Assembly (NCBI RefSeq): GCF_017745095.1
Contig: NZ_JAGHZZ010000060.1
Coordinates: 1-64,000, forward strand
Reading direction: 5' to 3'
DNA: 64,000 nt
From: Sporocytophaga sp.
GTDB taxonomy: Bacteria > Bacteroidota > Bacteroidia > Cytophagales > Cytophagaceae
A program made the translations under genes and the position numbers. Below, in pieces: positions 27,933 through 37,348 of the stretch (position 1 is the stretch's first letter; every line of letters begins with the position of its first letter). The notes under the pieces are model-generated. The model searched no databases and was not told where the DNA came from. It saw only the letters and a program-made list of their open reading frames with translations.

Positions 27933-28601
27933 TTAATTAACTCCGTTTTGCTTCGCGAGTTCTTTAACCCTTTCCCATTTTTGTGTACCAAAGTCGTATT
28001 GCTTGATAATTTTAGCAGGATTACCTGCAACAATAGAATATGGAGGAACATCTTTAGTAACCACACTGCCACCTGCCACAACAGAGTGTTTGCCAATTTT
28101 AATACCTGCGGTAATAACAGAATTTGCACCTATCCAAACTTCATCTTCTATAATAATATCTGCAACTGAGCATTTCTGCAGACAAATGGGCATAGAGATG
28201 TCTTCATATCCATGATTTAACCCTGAGACGACAATATTCTGAGCTAGGATAACGTAATTCCCTATACTCACTGGCCCAATTATAACATTTGACATACCAA
28301 CCCTTACATGATCACCTATCACTACAGGTCCCATTCCATTATTGACAGTAGAAAAGTCTTCGATTGTTGAATTCTTTCCCAGAACAAAAGGATTAAAAGG
28401 AACTACATCCATCCTTGTAACAGGACGAATAACACTTCCTCCCCCCTTTTTATGCAACAAAGGATTAATCAGCCATTTTACCCATGCCCGTGGCCTTGCC
28501 TGATTTTTAGGAATAAGTAATCTGTGAATAATCTTTTTTAGTACCGGATCTGATTTTATTCGTTTTATAAAAGAGTCAATTGTTTTCATATTAATTATCA
28601 A
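27933..28601 (-). CDS. Left-handed beta-helix (hexapeptide) O-acyltransferase
   Basis: 222 residues; a start at 28589 (MKTIDSF) is an alternative. After an N-terminal helical part, hexapeptide repeats run from about 75 to 200 (VVIGDHVRVGMSNVIIG, then IIIEDEVWIGANSVITAG, then GKHSVVAGGSVVTKDVP), ending with the VAGNPAKIIK signature of maltose/galactoside-type acetyltransferases. The catalytic His is probably in GLNHGYED. It should O-acetylate a sugar, plausibly of the glycan made by the neighbouring GT2; that link is inference. It starts 14 bases from the preceding beta-helix gene's end. Confidence 0.9.
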   Translation of the reverse strand: MIINMKTIDSFIKRIKSDPVLKKIIHRLLIPKNQARPRAWVKWLINPLLHKKGGGSVIRPVTRMDVVPFNPFVLGKNSTIEDFSTVNNGMGPVVIGDHVRVGMSNVIIGPVSIGNYVILAQNIVVSGLNHGYEDISMPICLQKCSVADIIIEDEVWIGANSVITAGIKIGKHSVVAGGSVVTKDVPPYSIVAGNPAKIIKQYDFGTQKWERVKELAKQNGVN

Positions 28602-28614
28602 TCAAATTATTTAC

Positions 28615-30219
28615 TTACTTCTGCACTACAACTTTCTTTGCTTTAATTTTTTTACCTCGCTGCAAACGGCAGAAATAAACGCCTGAACTGAGATCGGTAT
28701 CACTTACCGAATAGTTATAAAACATTGAATACATTTTTCTAGCAGGTATAATTTCTTTAACCAAGACTCCTCTTGCGTCATAGAGTCCGAGGCTAACCTC
28801 GCTGTCTTCCTTGAGAAAGAAGACAATCTTAGCTTCTCCAGCAAAGGGAGAAGGGTAAACTGAAAAATCATCGAGCTCTTTGGCATAAGGTGATTCTATT
28901 GCTCCTATATCTATGCCGTTCCCCCTCGGTCTTTTAGTCCCTTCATAATCATCAGGTACTGGTAATCCAGGAACTTCTATTCCCAGATCTATCATGGGCG
29001 ATTTATCAGATAGTTTAAACCCATCAAGATAAAGTTCTTCAGTATTCTCAGATTTTATATTAGCAATCTCTTTCCATGAATCAGGATTAGCAACATTGAA
29101 ATAACTATCTCCTTTTGAAGTCACAAGAATATTATTGATAAATTCATTTCCAACACTATTGAAGTTATTATTCAGGACTACACCTAAGGAAGCTTCTGAA
29201 AGAATTGTATTATTGATGATATGATATCCTTTGCCTGGAGTAACCATACTATCTTCCAGCAGCATTGCCATCTCTCCGTTTTTAGCTATTCCGGTAAATA
29301 CATTATTGTACACAAAATTATCTCCAGCTCCATTGAGCCATAAACCGGGGCCACTTCCATCAGCTATCATATTGTTATACAACTCTCCAGTAGTACCTGT
29401 ACTGAGATGTACTCCTGCAGATTGATACTTATCGTTGATGGTTCCGTAATTCTCAATTTTATTTGAATAAATCTTTACATCGCTTGTTGCACATCCTACT
29501 TGAATACCTTCTCTGCCTATACTCTCGAGAATATTATTATAAACCCTCACTCCTACCAGTTCATGCGGCAGAACCCTTACTGATGTGCCATTGCAATCCT
29601 TTATTACTCCCCTATAATGAGGAAATCCAAGATAAACACCTTCACCTTTAGTATTATGAATATAATTATCATGGATAAAGGTATTCTTCTGAACAAAATT
29701 ACCTCTATTAGGAATGCCACTGCAATCAGGATCTGTTTTTGCGAGTATACCAGCAAAACCTGTGTTGGCAATTTCTACATGATCAATCTCCATATCGGTC
29801 GATAACATTCCAATAGAAATTCCAGGGATCTGATCTCCCGTTTGCATTACAGCAAAACCATAAGTTGATTTCGGATCGCCTGTACCTGTAAGTCTGAAAT
29901 GAGAACAGTTGTTTACCCTGATTCCATAGTACCAATCATTATTCTTGACAGATACCTTTCCTCCACAGTTAATAATTGTAACTGGCTTTTCTGCAGTACC
30001 ATTTATATTGGTTAAACCTAAATATTTTTTTACAGATGATTTGATACAGACTGTAGATCCGGGAGTAATTTTCAATGCATTCCCATCTACGTAAAGCGTA
30101 TTTTCTTCTATGGTAAAGTCGCAGTTACATCCTGATGCCCCATAACATAAGCCAGAGCAGATAAACGAAAAAAATACTGCGTTCAATAAATATAATAAAG
30201 TTCGGTTGAGCTTTTCCAT
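28615..30219 (-). CDS. T9SS-secreted right-handed beta-helix protein
   Basis: 534 residues: signal peptide (about 1-27), an NCDFTI-type start, and a right-handed parallel beta-helix (PbH1 repeats, about 35-440). Coils repeat Asn-rich turns such as VYNNILES, VYNNVFTG and IINNTIL, and conserved GFAGILAKTDPDC, GEGVYLG and EGIQVGC. A T9SS type A domain follows from FSVYPSPFAG (about 453-534). Such folds occur in polysaccharide lyases, epimerases and CASH-type carbohydrate-binding proteins; I cannot place catalytic residues, so lyase activity is not claimed. First of four consecutive paralogs on the minus strand and the only one with a T9SS tail. Confidence 0.87.
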   Translation of the reverse strand: MEKLNRTLLYLLNAVFFSFICSGLCYGASGCNCDFTIEENTLYVDGNALKITPGSTVCIKSSVKKYLGLTNINGTAEKPVTIINCGGKVSVKNNDWYYGIRVNNCSHFRLTGTGDPKSTYGFAVMQTGDQIPGISIGMLSTDMEIDHVEIANTGFAGILAKTDPDCSGIPNRGNFVQKNTFIHDNYIHNTKGEGVYLGFPHYRGVIKDCNGTSVRVLPHELVGVRVYNNILESIGREGIQVGCATSDVKIYSNKIENYGTINDKYQSAGVHLSTGTTGELYNNMIADGSGPGLWLNGAGDNFVYNNVFTGIAKNGEMAMLLEDSMVTPGKGYHIINNTILSEASLGVVLNNNFNSVGNEFINNILVTSKGDSYFNVANPDSWKEIANIKSENTEELYLDGFKLSDKSPMIDLGIEVPGLPVPDDYEGTKRPRGNGIDIGAIESPYAKELDDFSVYPSPFAGEAKIVFFLKEDSEVSLGLYDARGVLVKEIIPARKMYSMFYNYSVSDTDLSSGVYFCRLQRGKKIKAKKVVVQK

Positions 30220-30311
30220 ATTTAAAAAATCTCAACTTCACTTTATTTGTTTTTAAAATTCCCGTAGTCCTTTATACACAGGGGCTATGAATAATCTAGT
30301 AATTAAAAAAA

Positions 30312-31625
30312 TCAGAATTCAATACAACCTGGATCCGGAGATCCGGATTTTCTTCTGGCTTTACCATTAATGTCTTTGTCTACAGAAAAAACGTCCTGAT
30401 GTTTTCCTTTTTGAACCACATCAGAAACAAATCTATTTTCAAGCAAAGGTTTAATCAATGATTTTTTGTTTGAAGTATAGTTTCCTTCAGTTCTGGCAGC
30501 TGCCTTATCACCAAAGGATATGAAATAATCTTTCTTATCGCCAGGCTCTCCAGTTCTTATTATCACGTTATTTAGGATATAATTATCGGTCAATTCATTC
30601 GACATTTTAATCCCTTGCATTTTAGGGTTTAGAATAGAATTATTGATTAAAATAATTTTTGAGGAATCTCTCACTTCTCTGTTATCGCAGAAGATACCGA
30701 ACTCACTGCAGTCTGAAATAAGATTATTATAAATGATATTATCACCTATCCCAAGAACTATAATACCATTACCCTTTCCGTTTAATACACGGTTGTTATA
30801 TACAAGTCCAGTAGTGCCAAGTCCCACCTGAATACCATTTCTCTGAGATCCAATATTTGCGAGGCCAAAACTGTCAATAGTGTTATTATAAATTTCCGAT
30901 TTGCTTACTGCACATCCAAGTTGTATGCCATCCCACTGAGTATTCTCTATTTTATTGTCATAAATTTTTATATTCTTCAGCTCATGAGGGAATAGCAGGG
31001 TATCAGGGCATTTTTTATTTCCATTCCAACCGGTATAAAAAGAGTTTCCCACATAAAGTCCTTCACCTTTAACATGATGAATGTAGTTATGATGAATAAA
31101 AACATTTTTTTGTATAAAGGTACCTCTGGTATAACTGCCATCGCATTCAGGATCTGTTTTAGCCATAATACCAGCGAAACCACTATGTTTTATTTCCAAA
31201 TGGTCTATTTCAAAATCTGAACTACCTTTACCCACCATGACCCCCATTGCCCCTTTTTTTGTAGAATCAATTAAAAATCCGTATTCAATTTTATCATCAC
31301 CGGTACCAGTAAGTTTTATATACTGACAGTTATCTAATTTTATTCCATAACCTAATACCATATTAGAAACTTCAACCCTTCCGCCACAATTAATGACCTT
31401 TACAGGATTAATAGAATCTCCTTGTATATTAATGAGTTGAAGATTCTTTCTCTTACCTGCCATAATACATATGACATCCCCTGGCTTTACAAGAGTTTTA
31501 AATCCGTTCATCTGCTCTGTTTCCGGTGCCAGGGTAAAATCGCAGTGACATGAAGGTTCTTCAAAATTGAATTGCCCGAAAATGCTTATAAAGGTTAGCA
31601 GAAGAATTAATCTGATTATCATCAA
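30312..31625 (-). CDS. Exported right-handed beta-helix protein, no sorting tail
   Basis: 437 residues. Signal peptide (MMIIRLILLLTFISIFG, then Q), then directly the same beta-helix as its neighbours: CHCDFTL start, VINCGGRV, GFAGIMAKTDPEC, GEGLYVG, DGIQLGCA and INNSIL. It ends shortly after the helix with a DPGCIEF terminus and has neither T9SS tail nor lipobox, so it should stay in the periplasm or leave by another route. Same strand and family as the flanking genes. Confidence 0.83.
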   Translation of the reverse strand: MMIIRLILLLTFISIFGQFNFEEPSCHCDFTLAPETEQMNGFKTLVKPGDVICIMAGKRKNLQLINIQGDSINPVKVINCGGRVEVSNMVLGYGIKLDNCQYIKLTGTGDDKIEYGFLIDSTKKGAMGVMVGKGSSDFEIDHLEIKHSGFAGIMAKTDPECDGSYTRGTFIQKNVFIHHNYIHHVKGEGLYVGNSFYTGWNGNKKCPDTLLFPHELKNIKIYDNKIENTQWDGIQLGCAVSKSEIYNNTIDSFGLANIGSQRNGIQVGLGTTGLVYNNRVLNGKGNGIIVLGIGDNIIYNNLISDCSEFGIFCDNREVRDSSKIILINNSILNPKMQGIKMSNELTDNYILNNVIIRTGEPGDKKDYFISFGDKAAARTEGNYTSNKKSLIKPLLENRFVSDVVQKGKHQDVFSVDKDINGKARRKSGSPDPGCIEF

Positions 31626-31680
31626 TAAAGCTTTTAGATAAAAAAAGAATTACAAAAACATTTGTTTAAAAATATTAATA

Positions 31681-31709
31681 AAAAAAATACCCGGCAAGGC
31701 CGGGTATTT
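31681..31709 (-). terminator. Strong intrinsic terminator of a beta-helix lipoprotein gene
   Basis: AAATACCCGGC (31685-31695) pairs perfectly with GCCGGGTATTT (31699-31709) around a 3-nt loop, and the minus strand continues in a seven-base T-run. Confidence 0.93.
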
Positions 31710-31732
31710 AAGTTTAACATTTTTAAGCTTGA

Positions 31733-33910
31733 TTATTTCACAAGATTGAAGTTCACAGACAATGTAGTTCCTGCAGTACCTTTCGTTCCCGCCTGGGTAT
31801 AAGGAGTTGCTGATACTGTGTGGTTTCCAAGGGCAAGGTAATACGCTTGATAATCTCCCTTAGTATCACCGCCTATTGAATAAGGAGCTTCACTTTCGAT
31901 TCTGCCTGATTTACCGTCCATTTTGAAAGCAACACTTTTCACTTCGCTTCCAGTATTAGCCTTGATATTGATTTTGCTTGTTTTAAGAGCAGAAAGGCTG
32001 ATTGTAGCTCCGTTGGTGATAGTTGCAATTTCTTTATTGGTTTCAGAATTGATTAATATGAAACTTACAACAGAATTACCAGTTGAAGGAGTCGGAGTTG
32101 TTACCTCTCCGTTAGTTACAGTGAAAGATATTTCTGTAGTTCCACCAACAGTTCCTTGTGCGCTTGCACTTGAATAATCAGTTACAGTCAATTTGTGGCT
32201 TCCTGCTGTGAATGTACCTGGTTTATAGTCAGTACCAGCATCACCGAATAATGTTAGAGGAACAGAACTTTCTGTAGAAGCAACCGCACCGTCTAATTTA
32301 AACTGAACGCTTCCTGCAAATCCTGAAGCAACATTCGCTCTTACATTGATGTTCTTTGTTCCTATTTTAGAATAATCAATTACTGCGCCATTAGATAAAG
32401 TCATGATATCTTTATCAGTATCAGCATTAACGAGAGTTACACTTGTTACTTTTGTTACACCTGGAGTTGGAGTAGTAGTACCACCGCCAGTTCCTGGATC
32501 AGTTGGAGTAGTTGTACCACCACCTGTACCTGTACCTGGATTTGGTACGGAAGTACCAGAAGAAGTTCCTTCATAAGCTCCGACATCATAAGTACCTCCT
32601 GTTGGTCTTGCTGTGTTAGATAAATCATAAGTTACACCGAAAGAAGATACATCAGCACCTTTATCAATTGCAGGAGAACCTGCAGCTAGACGATAGTCTC
32701 CACCAGAAGCATTTACAAACTTAACATCAGCAATATTCATTGATGTATAGTTATTTTTGTCAGTTACTTTAGCACTGTTTCTGGTATTGATATACTTACC
32801 TGTTTTAGGATTTACAATGATGTTATTGATAACATTATTCATTGCAATCTTTCCGGCTGCTATCATGAAACCATCAGAACCACTATTGATAATTGTGTTG
32901 TTGATGAAACTGAATGCTGGACCAGGAGTATATCTAGTATCGCAGTATACACCATAAGCACCTGCATTAAGTACTACGTTGTTGTAGACAACATTATCAC
33001 CGTATCCAAGACAGATAATACCGTTACCTGGACCATTTTTGATAATATTATTGTAACATTTTCCACCAGTACCTTCACCTAACTGAAGACCGTTATTCTG
33101 GTTAGCAGCAAATGGATCTTTACCAAAATTCTCAATAGTGTTATCGAAAATCTCACATCCTTTTGTTGCACAACCAACCTGAATACCTTCGCAGCCAGAG
33201 TTAACAACTTTGTTTTTGTACAGACGAAGACCCTCTACAGTGTGAGGTGTAATAGTTCCACATGAAAGAGCTCTTCCTGAAGCATAGAATGAGTTACCCA
33301 CATAGAAACCTTCACCAGTAACATCGTGAACATAGTTGTCATGGATAGAACAATCTCTCATGACAAAGTTTCCATTCCAAGTTGACGGATCACAAGTTGG
33401 GTCTGTCTTTCCCATTAAACCTGCGAATCCAATGTTGCTGATTTCTACATTAGATATTTCCCAGTTGGTAGATAAGCTTTCAAAAGTAACACCGATGTGT
33501 GAACCATTTACATGGATACCATATTGGTCATTTGATCCGTTTCCGGCAACTTTTACATATTTACAATTTGAGAATTTCAAACCATAACCATTGCTGCTGG
33601 AAGCATTGATACTAACTTTACCGTTTGAGTTTACAAAGGTAATCGGTTTGCCGGCTTCACCTTGAAAATTCTTCAACCAAAGCGGGCCTCTGGTACCAGC
33701 TTCGATACATACAACGCTTCCCGCAGGAAGATTAAGCGTACTAGCGTCAACTACTGTTTGACTTGTTTTAATTGTATAGACGCATGAATAACCTTGAACA
33801 GCTGCTAAACTTTCAGCTGCATTATTTTTGGTGACATCATGTTCTTTTTTACAGGAGGTAATAGAAATACCCATGACACATAAGGCCATCAAAATACTCG
33901 ATCTTTTCAT
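31733..33910 (-). CDS. Beta-helix lipoprotein with two C-terminal Ig-like modules
   Basis: 725 residues. Lipoprotein signal: MKRSSILMALCVMGISITSC with the lipidated C20, followed by KKEHD, a lysine/acidic stretch like the surface-export signal of Bacteroidota lipoproteins. Beta-helix at about 45-445 (GFAGLMGKTDPTC, GEGFYVGNSF, EGIQVGCATKG, VYNNVVLN), then a Gly/Thr/Pro linker (about 450-485) and two Ig-like modules (about 488-600 and 612-725; SFILINSETNKEIATITNGA, KINIKANTGSEV). No T9SS tail. The next gene is its closest relative. Likely a surface-attached glycan-binding or glycan-modifying protein; enzymatic activity not shown. Confidence 0.85.
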   Translation of the reverse strand: MKRSSILMALCVMGISITSCKKEHDVTKNNAAESLAAVQGYSCVYTIKTSQTVVDASTLNLPAGSVVCIEAGTRGPLWLKNFQGEAGKPITFVNSNGKVSINASSSNGYGLKFSNCKYVKVAGNGSNDQYGIHVNGSHIGVTFESLSTNWEISNVEISNIGFAGLMGKTDPTCDPSTWNGNFVMRDCSIHDNYVHDVTGEGFYVGNSFYASGRALSCGTITPHTVEGLRLYKNKVVNSGCEGIQVGCATKGCEIFDNTIENFGKDPFAANQNNGLQLGEGTGGKCYNNIIKNGPGNGIICLGYGDNVVYNNVVLNAGAYGVYCDTRYTPGPAFSFINNTIINSGSDGFMIAAGKIAMNNVINNIIVNPKTGKYINTRNSAKVTDKNNYTSMNIADVKFVNASGGDYRLAAGSPAIDKGADVSSFGVTYDLSNTARPTGGTYDVGAYEGTSSGTSVPNPGTGTGGGTTTPTDPGTGGGTTTPTPGVTKVTSVTLVNADTDKDIMTLSNGAVIDYSKIGTKNINVRANVASGFAGSVQFKLDGAVASTESSVPLTLFGDAGTDYKPGTFTAGSHKLTVTDYSSASAQGTVGGTTEISFTVTNGEVTTPTPSTGNSVVSFILINSETNKEIATITNGATISLSALKTSKINIKANTGSEVKSVAFKMDGKSGRIESEAPYSIGGDTKGDYQAYYLALGNHTVSATPYTQAGTKGTAGTTLSVNFNLVK

Positions 33911-34262
33911 TTTTAATGTGTTTTGTTAAGAGTACAAAAGATTTGTTTGAATTTTACCGGAATCAAAGGCCAATCGATTGTTTAATAAGGTGCTTTTCCA
34001 GCACGGGGCGAACTACTTATTGTTTCTGCGCAGAAATTAACTGCCTTGAACGCGATAAAAAGTAGAGGTTTAACTTATAGGTACTTGAGATTTAATGGAA
34101 AATTTTACTGACAAATTTTGCTTTACAGCTTTGGTTTATTTAATTAAGAAACGGAGTATCTAATGTCATATTGCCTTTCTGTTCTGAGCTCCATCTCATA
34201 CCTTTTAAAAACTTTATAATTTTATGAAAATTATATTTTGAGACTTTTTTTTAAAGAAATAT
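33911..34262. other. Intergenic region with small perfect palindromes
   Basis: A 412-base gap upstream of the 33910 lipoprotein gene. It contains no gene. It holds a 14-base perfect palindrome TTTCTGCGCAGAAA (34023-34036), a 10-base palindrome CAATCGATTG (33971-33980) and a small GTGCT/AGCAC hairpin (33990-34004), about 60-130 bases before the start codon: possible regulator sites or leader structure. No clear -33/-7 promoter. Confidence 0.45.
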
Positions 34263-34263
34263 C

Positions 34264-34291
34264 CGGAAGCCCCTTAAAAATAGAGGCTTCC
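34264..34291 (-). terminator. Probable terminator of the second beta-helix lipoprotein gene
   Basis: CGGAAGCC (34264-34271) pairs with GGCTTCCG (34284-34291). The T-tract on the minus strand is interrupted, so strength is moderate. It lies about 30 bases past the stop at 34323. Confidence 0.65.
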
Positions 34292-34322
34292 GAACACCTC
34301 AAACTAATTATAATTTATTATA

Positions 34323-36107
34323 TTAACTTACTACATTAATTGCTACTGTATATAAAGCTCCTGCTGTTCCTGAAGCTCCTTCTTTAGTATATGGAACCAG
34401 AGTGATGGTATGAGCTCCATATGCTGGTGTCCATGGGTTATAGTTGCCTACTCCTGCATCGCCATACATGGTAAATGGCGCACCACTTTCAGTTCTTACA
34501 TTTACGCCATCAAACTTAAATATGATACTTTTGGTTGCTGCAGATGTATTTGCACGAACATTGATTTTATTCGTACCAAGCGCACTATAGCTTATTGTTG
34601 CACCATTGGATATAGTCATGATGTCTTTTCCTGTAGTTGCATTGACAAGGGTTAAGCTTGTGACCTGAGCAGTTCCGGTTGTAGTTGGCGCTGCTGGAGC
34701 TGTGGGAGTTGTTGAAGTTGTTGGAGTATTATTTGAAAGTGAAGAACCACTTCCTTCAAATGCTCCGATGTCATAGGCTACTCCATTTGGTCTTCTTCCA
34801 CCTCCGAAGTCAGAAGCAATACCGTATGATGATGTATTCATACCTTTATCAAGTGCAGGTGAACCAGAAGCTATTCTATAATCGTTGCCACCGGAATTCA
34901 CGAATTTAACTTCACCAACTGTAGCTGCATTAAGGTTATTGGAAGATGTAAGTTTTACATTAGTACTTCTTGTTGTGACAAACTTACCATTCTTAGGTGC
35001 AGCAATAATGTTATTTACTACATAGTTCATCGGAATTTTCTCTGAATAAACCATAATACCATCTTTTCCACTATTAACGATAGTATTATTTGCTACTTTA
35101 AAGAATTGACCAGGAGTATATCTTGAATCTGTGAATATACCATATGATCCTGCATTTATAATTACGTTATTATATACTACGTTGTCGCCATACCCAAGAC
35201 AGATAATTCCATTACCAGGACCGTTTTTGATTATATTATTATAACACAATCCTCCAGTACCTTCTCCAATCTGAAGACCATTATTCTGGTTATCCGCAAA
35301 AGGAGATTTACCAAAGTTTTCTATACTGTTATCATATATCTCACAACCTTTCACAGCACATCCAACCTGAATACCTTCACAACCACTGTTAACTACTTTG
35401 TTTTTGAAAATTTTCACACCTTCAATAGCGTGAGGCAAAATATTCCCACATGAAAGATTTCTTCCACCCTGAAAGAATGAGTTTCCAACATAGAAACCTT
35501 CTCCTGTTACATCATGTACATAATTATCATGAGCAGATACGTCTTTCATTGTGAAGTTTGCTCTCCATGTAGCAGGATCGCAAGATGGATCTGTTTTACC
35601 CATCAAACCAGCAAATCCAATGTTGCTTATTTCTACGTTTGAGATTTCCCAATTTGTAGAGAGAGCTTCAAAACTAACACCAATATGAGATCCAGTTACA
35701 TGAATTCCGTATTGATCAGAAGAACCATTACCGGCTACTTTTACATATTTACAATTGGCAAGTTTCAGACCGTATCCATTGCTTGATGAACACTGTATTG
35801 TAACTTTTCCATTCCCATTGACAAAGGTAATTGGTCTACCAGGTTGTCCTGAGAAGTTTTTAAGAACAAGCGGGCCTCTTGTACCTGCTTCTATACAAAC
35901 TACACTTCCTGCTGGAATATTAAGGGTACTTCCATCTACAATAGGTTGATTGGCCTTTATGGTATAGGTACATGCATATCCTTCAACTCCTGCGCTGTCA
36001 CCAACAGCCATAGAAGGTTTAACATTTTCAATGTCATGTTCCTTTTTACAAGAGGCAAAAGAAATACCTATGGCACATAATGCCATCAAAATACTGGATC
36101 GTCTCAT
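34323..36107 (-). CDS. Beta-helix lipoprotein with one C-terminal Ig-like module
   Basis: 594 residues. Lipoprotein signal MRRSSILMALCAIGISFASC with C20 and the same KKEHD follow-up as its neighbour. The beta-helix (about 45-450) is near-identical over long stretches to the 31733 product (GFAGLMGKTDPSC, GEGFYVGNSF, EGIQVGCAVKG, IIKNGPGNGI). A Thr/Pro/Ala linker and a single Ig-like module (about 480-594) follow, where the neighbour has two. The pair is clearly a recent tandem duplication with later gain or loss of one module. Its promoter must lie in the divergent region shared with the GT2 gene at 36350. Confidence 0.85.
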   Translation of the reverse strand: MRRSSILMALCAIGISFASCKKEHDIENVKPSMAVGDSAGVEGYACTYTIKANQPIVDGSTLNIPAGSVVCIEAGTRGPLVLKNFSGQPGRPITFVNGNGKVTIQCSSSNGYGLKLANCKYVKVAGNGSSDQYGIHVTGSHIGVSFEALSTNWEISNVEISNIGFAGLMGKTDPSCDPATWRANFTMKDVSAHDNYVHDVTGEGFYVGNSFFQGGRNLSCGNILPHAIEGVKIFKNKVVNSGCEGIQVGCAVKGCEIYDNSIENFGKSPFADNQNNGLQIGEGTGGLCYNNIIKNGPGNGIICLGYGDNVVYNNVIINAGSYGIFTDSRYTPGQFFKVANNTIVNSGKDGIMVYSEKIPMNYVVNNIIAAPKNGKFVTTRSTNVKLTSSNNLNAATVGEVKFVNSGGNDYRIASGSPALDKGMNTSSYGIASDFGGGRRPNGVAYDIGAFEGSGSSLSNNTPTTSTTPTAPAAPTTTGTAQVTSLTLVNATTGKDIMTISNGATISYSALGTNKINVRANTSAATKSIIFKFDGVNVRTESGAPFTMYGDAGVGNYNPWTPAYGAHTITLVPYTKEGASGTAGALYTVAINVVS

Positions 36108-36349
36108 TTGAAATTTATTTAGTTAAATATTAGAGATTTATTTATGAAGCCGGTAGGGTTTGTTTTATGATTATACTCCGGACTTCCATAAAAGTAGAGG
36201 TTGTTTCTATAAGCTGATTTTTAATTTATTAATAGCTGGTGACTTTCTAATAATTTGTTGTTGTCTAAACACTATCACTTCCGATTCAGTTCTATTTTTA
36301 ACAGGAGATTTAATCTTCCTTTTATTTTATTAAAACACATAAAATAACT

Positions 36350-37237
36350 ATGTCCAGATTTACAATGCCGTCTTGGGTATACAGGCATAATAATATTCAA
36401 TTCAAGGAGAATGATCTATATTCCCTTCAGGTAGTAGATAAAATCAAAGAAAAGTTAAAAAGGTTCCATCAAGACGATCCGGAGGTAACTATTGTAATTC
36501 CGGCATATAACGAAGAGAAAAATATCCTGAGAACGCTGTCTTCTATTTCAGAATTGAAAACCAGCTATCGCACGGAATTGATAGTTGCAAATAACAATTC
36601 AAAAGACAGAACACAGGAAATATTGGACAGATGTGGTGTGCGCTCTGTCTTTGTCAAAGACCAAGGGATCAGTTATGCCAGACAAGCCGGTCTTGAAGCG
36701 GCAAACGCCCCCATCATAGCCAATGCAGATGCAGATTCCATCTATCCTGATCAGTGGTTAGACACAATTGTTGAACCACTACACAACCCATCGATTTCCT
36801 GTAGTTATGGGACTTATTCATTTATTCCCGGGGAAGAAAATAACAGGTTAACATTAGGATTGTACGAAACAGCTGCTAATGCATTCTTCGCAATAAAGAG
36901 AAATCAAAGAGAATGCGTAAATGTTATGGGCTTTAATTTTGCCTATCGTAAGGTTGATGCACTTGAAGTCGGTGGATTTTACCATCAACTTAACCGAAAG
37001 GTGACTAAAAGAAGTGAAGATGGCTGGATGGCTATGTGCCTGACAAGAAAAGGAAATCTTCAATTGGTTGCATCTCCCCTTGCAAGAGTTTGGACGAGCG
37101 ACAGAAGATTAATGGACGATGGATCCCTAGGGAAAGCTCTTTATAACAGGGCAAAAAAAGAAATTTCCAGAATTGGAATTTATTTCACCGCCAAAGGAGA
37201 AATAAATATTGAAGAAGAGAAAGCAAAGAAATTTTAA
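36350..37237 (+). CDS. Soluble glycosyltransferase, family 2
   Basis: 295 residues, no transmembrane segment. GT-A fold: VTIVIPAYNEEKNI at about 46-59, the nucleotide-binding region IVANNNSKDRTQEI, the DxD equivalent NADADS (D127, D129) and an acceptor-side motif KRSEDGWMAM. It transfers a nucleotide-activated sugar, donor unknown. It is transcribed away from the beta-helix cluster and starts the rightward block of secreted proteins, but hairpins separate it from the kelch gene, so cotranscription is not evident. Confidence 0.88.
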   Translation: MSRFTMPSWVYRHNNIQFKENDLYSLQVVDKIKEKLKRFHQDDPEVTIVIPAYNEEKNILRTLSSISELKTSYRTELIVANNNSKDRTQEILDRCGVRSVFVKDQGISYARQAGLEAANAPIIANADADSIYPDQWLDTIVEPLHNPSISCSYGTYSFIPGEENNRLTLGLYETAANAFFAIKRNQRECVNVMGFNFAYRKVDALEVGGFYHQLNRKVTKRSEDGWMAMCLTRKGNLQLVASPLARVWTSDRRLMDDGSLGKALYNRAKKEISRIGIYFTAKGEINIEEEKAKKF

Positions 37238-37261
37238 TTGGTTAACAATTTAGCAAACATA

Positions 37262-37282
37262 GGCCCTTAATTACTCAGGGCT
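37262..37282 (+). terminator. Probable terminator of the GT2 gene
   Basis: GGCCCT pairs with AGGGCT (one G-U) around a 9-nt loop, followed by a T-rich stretch. Short stem, so moderate confidence. Confidence 0.55.
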
Positions 37283-37348
37283 ATTTACATTTATTTTTCA
37301 GAGAAATTACGAAGACGAACATATTTATACAAAATATAATTCATTAGT

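Noticed and set aside
28615-30219. Polysaccharide lyase or alginate-epimerase call for the beta-helix proteins
   Set aside because: Fold is compatible, but no catalytic residue pattern can be placed from sequence alone.
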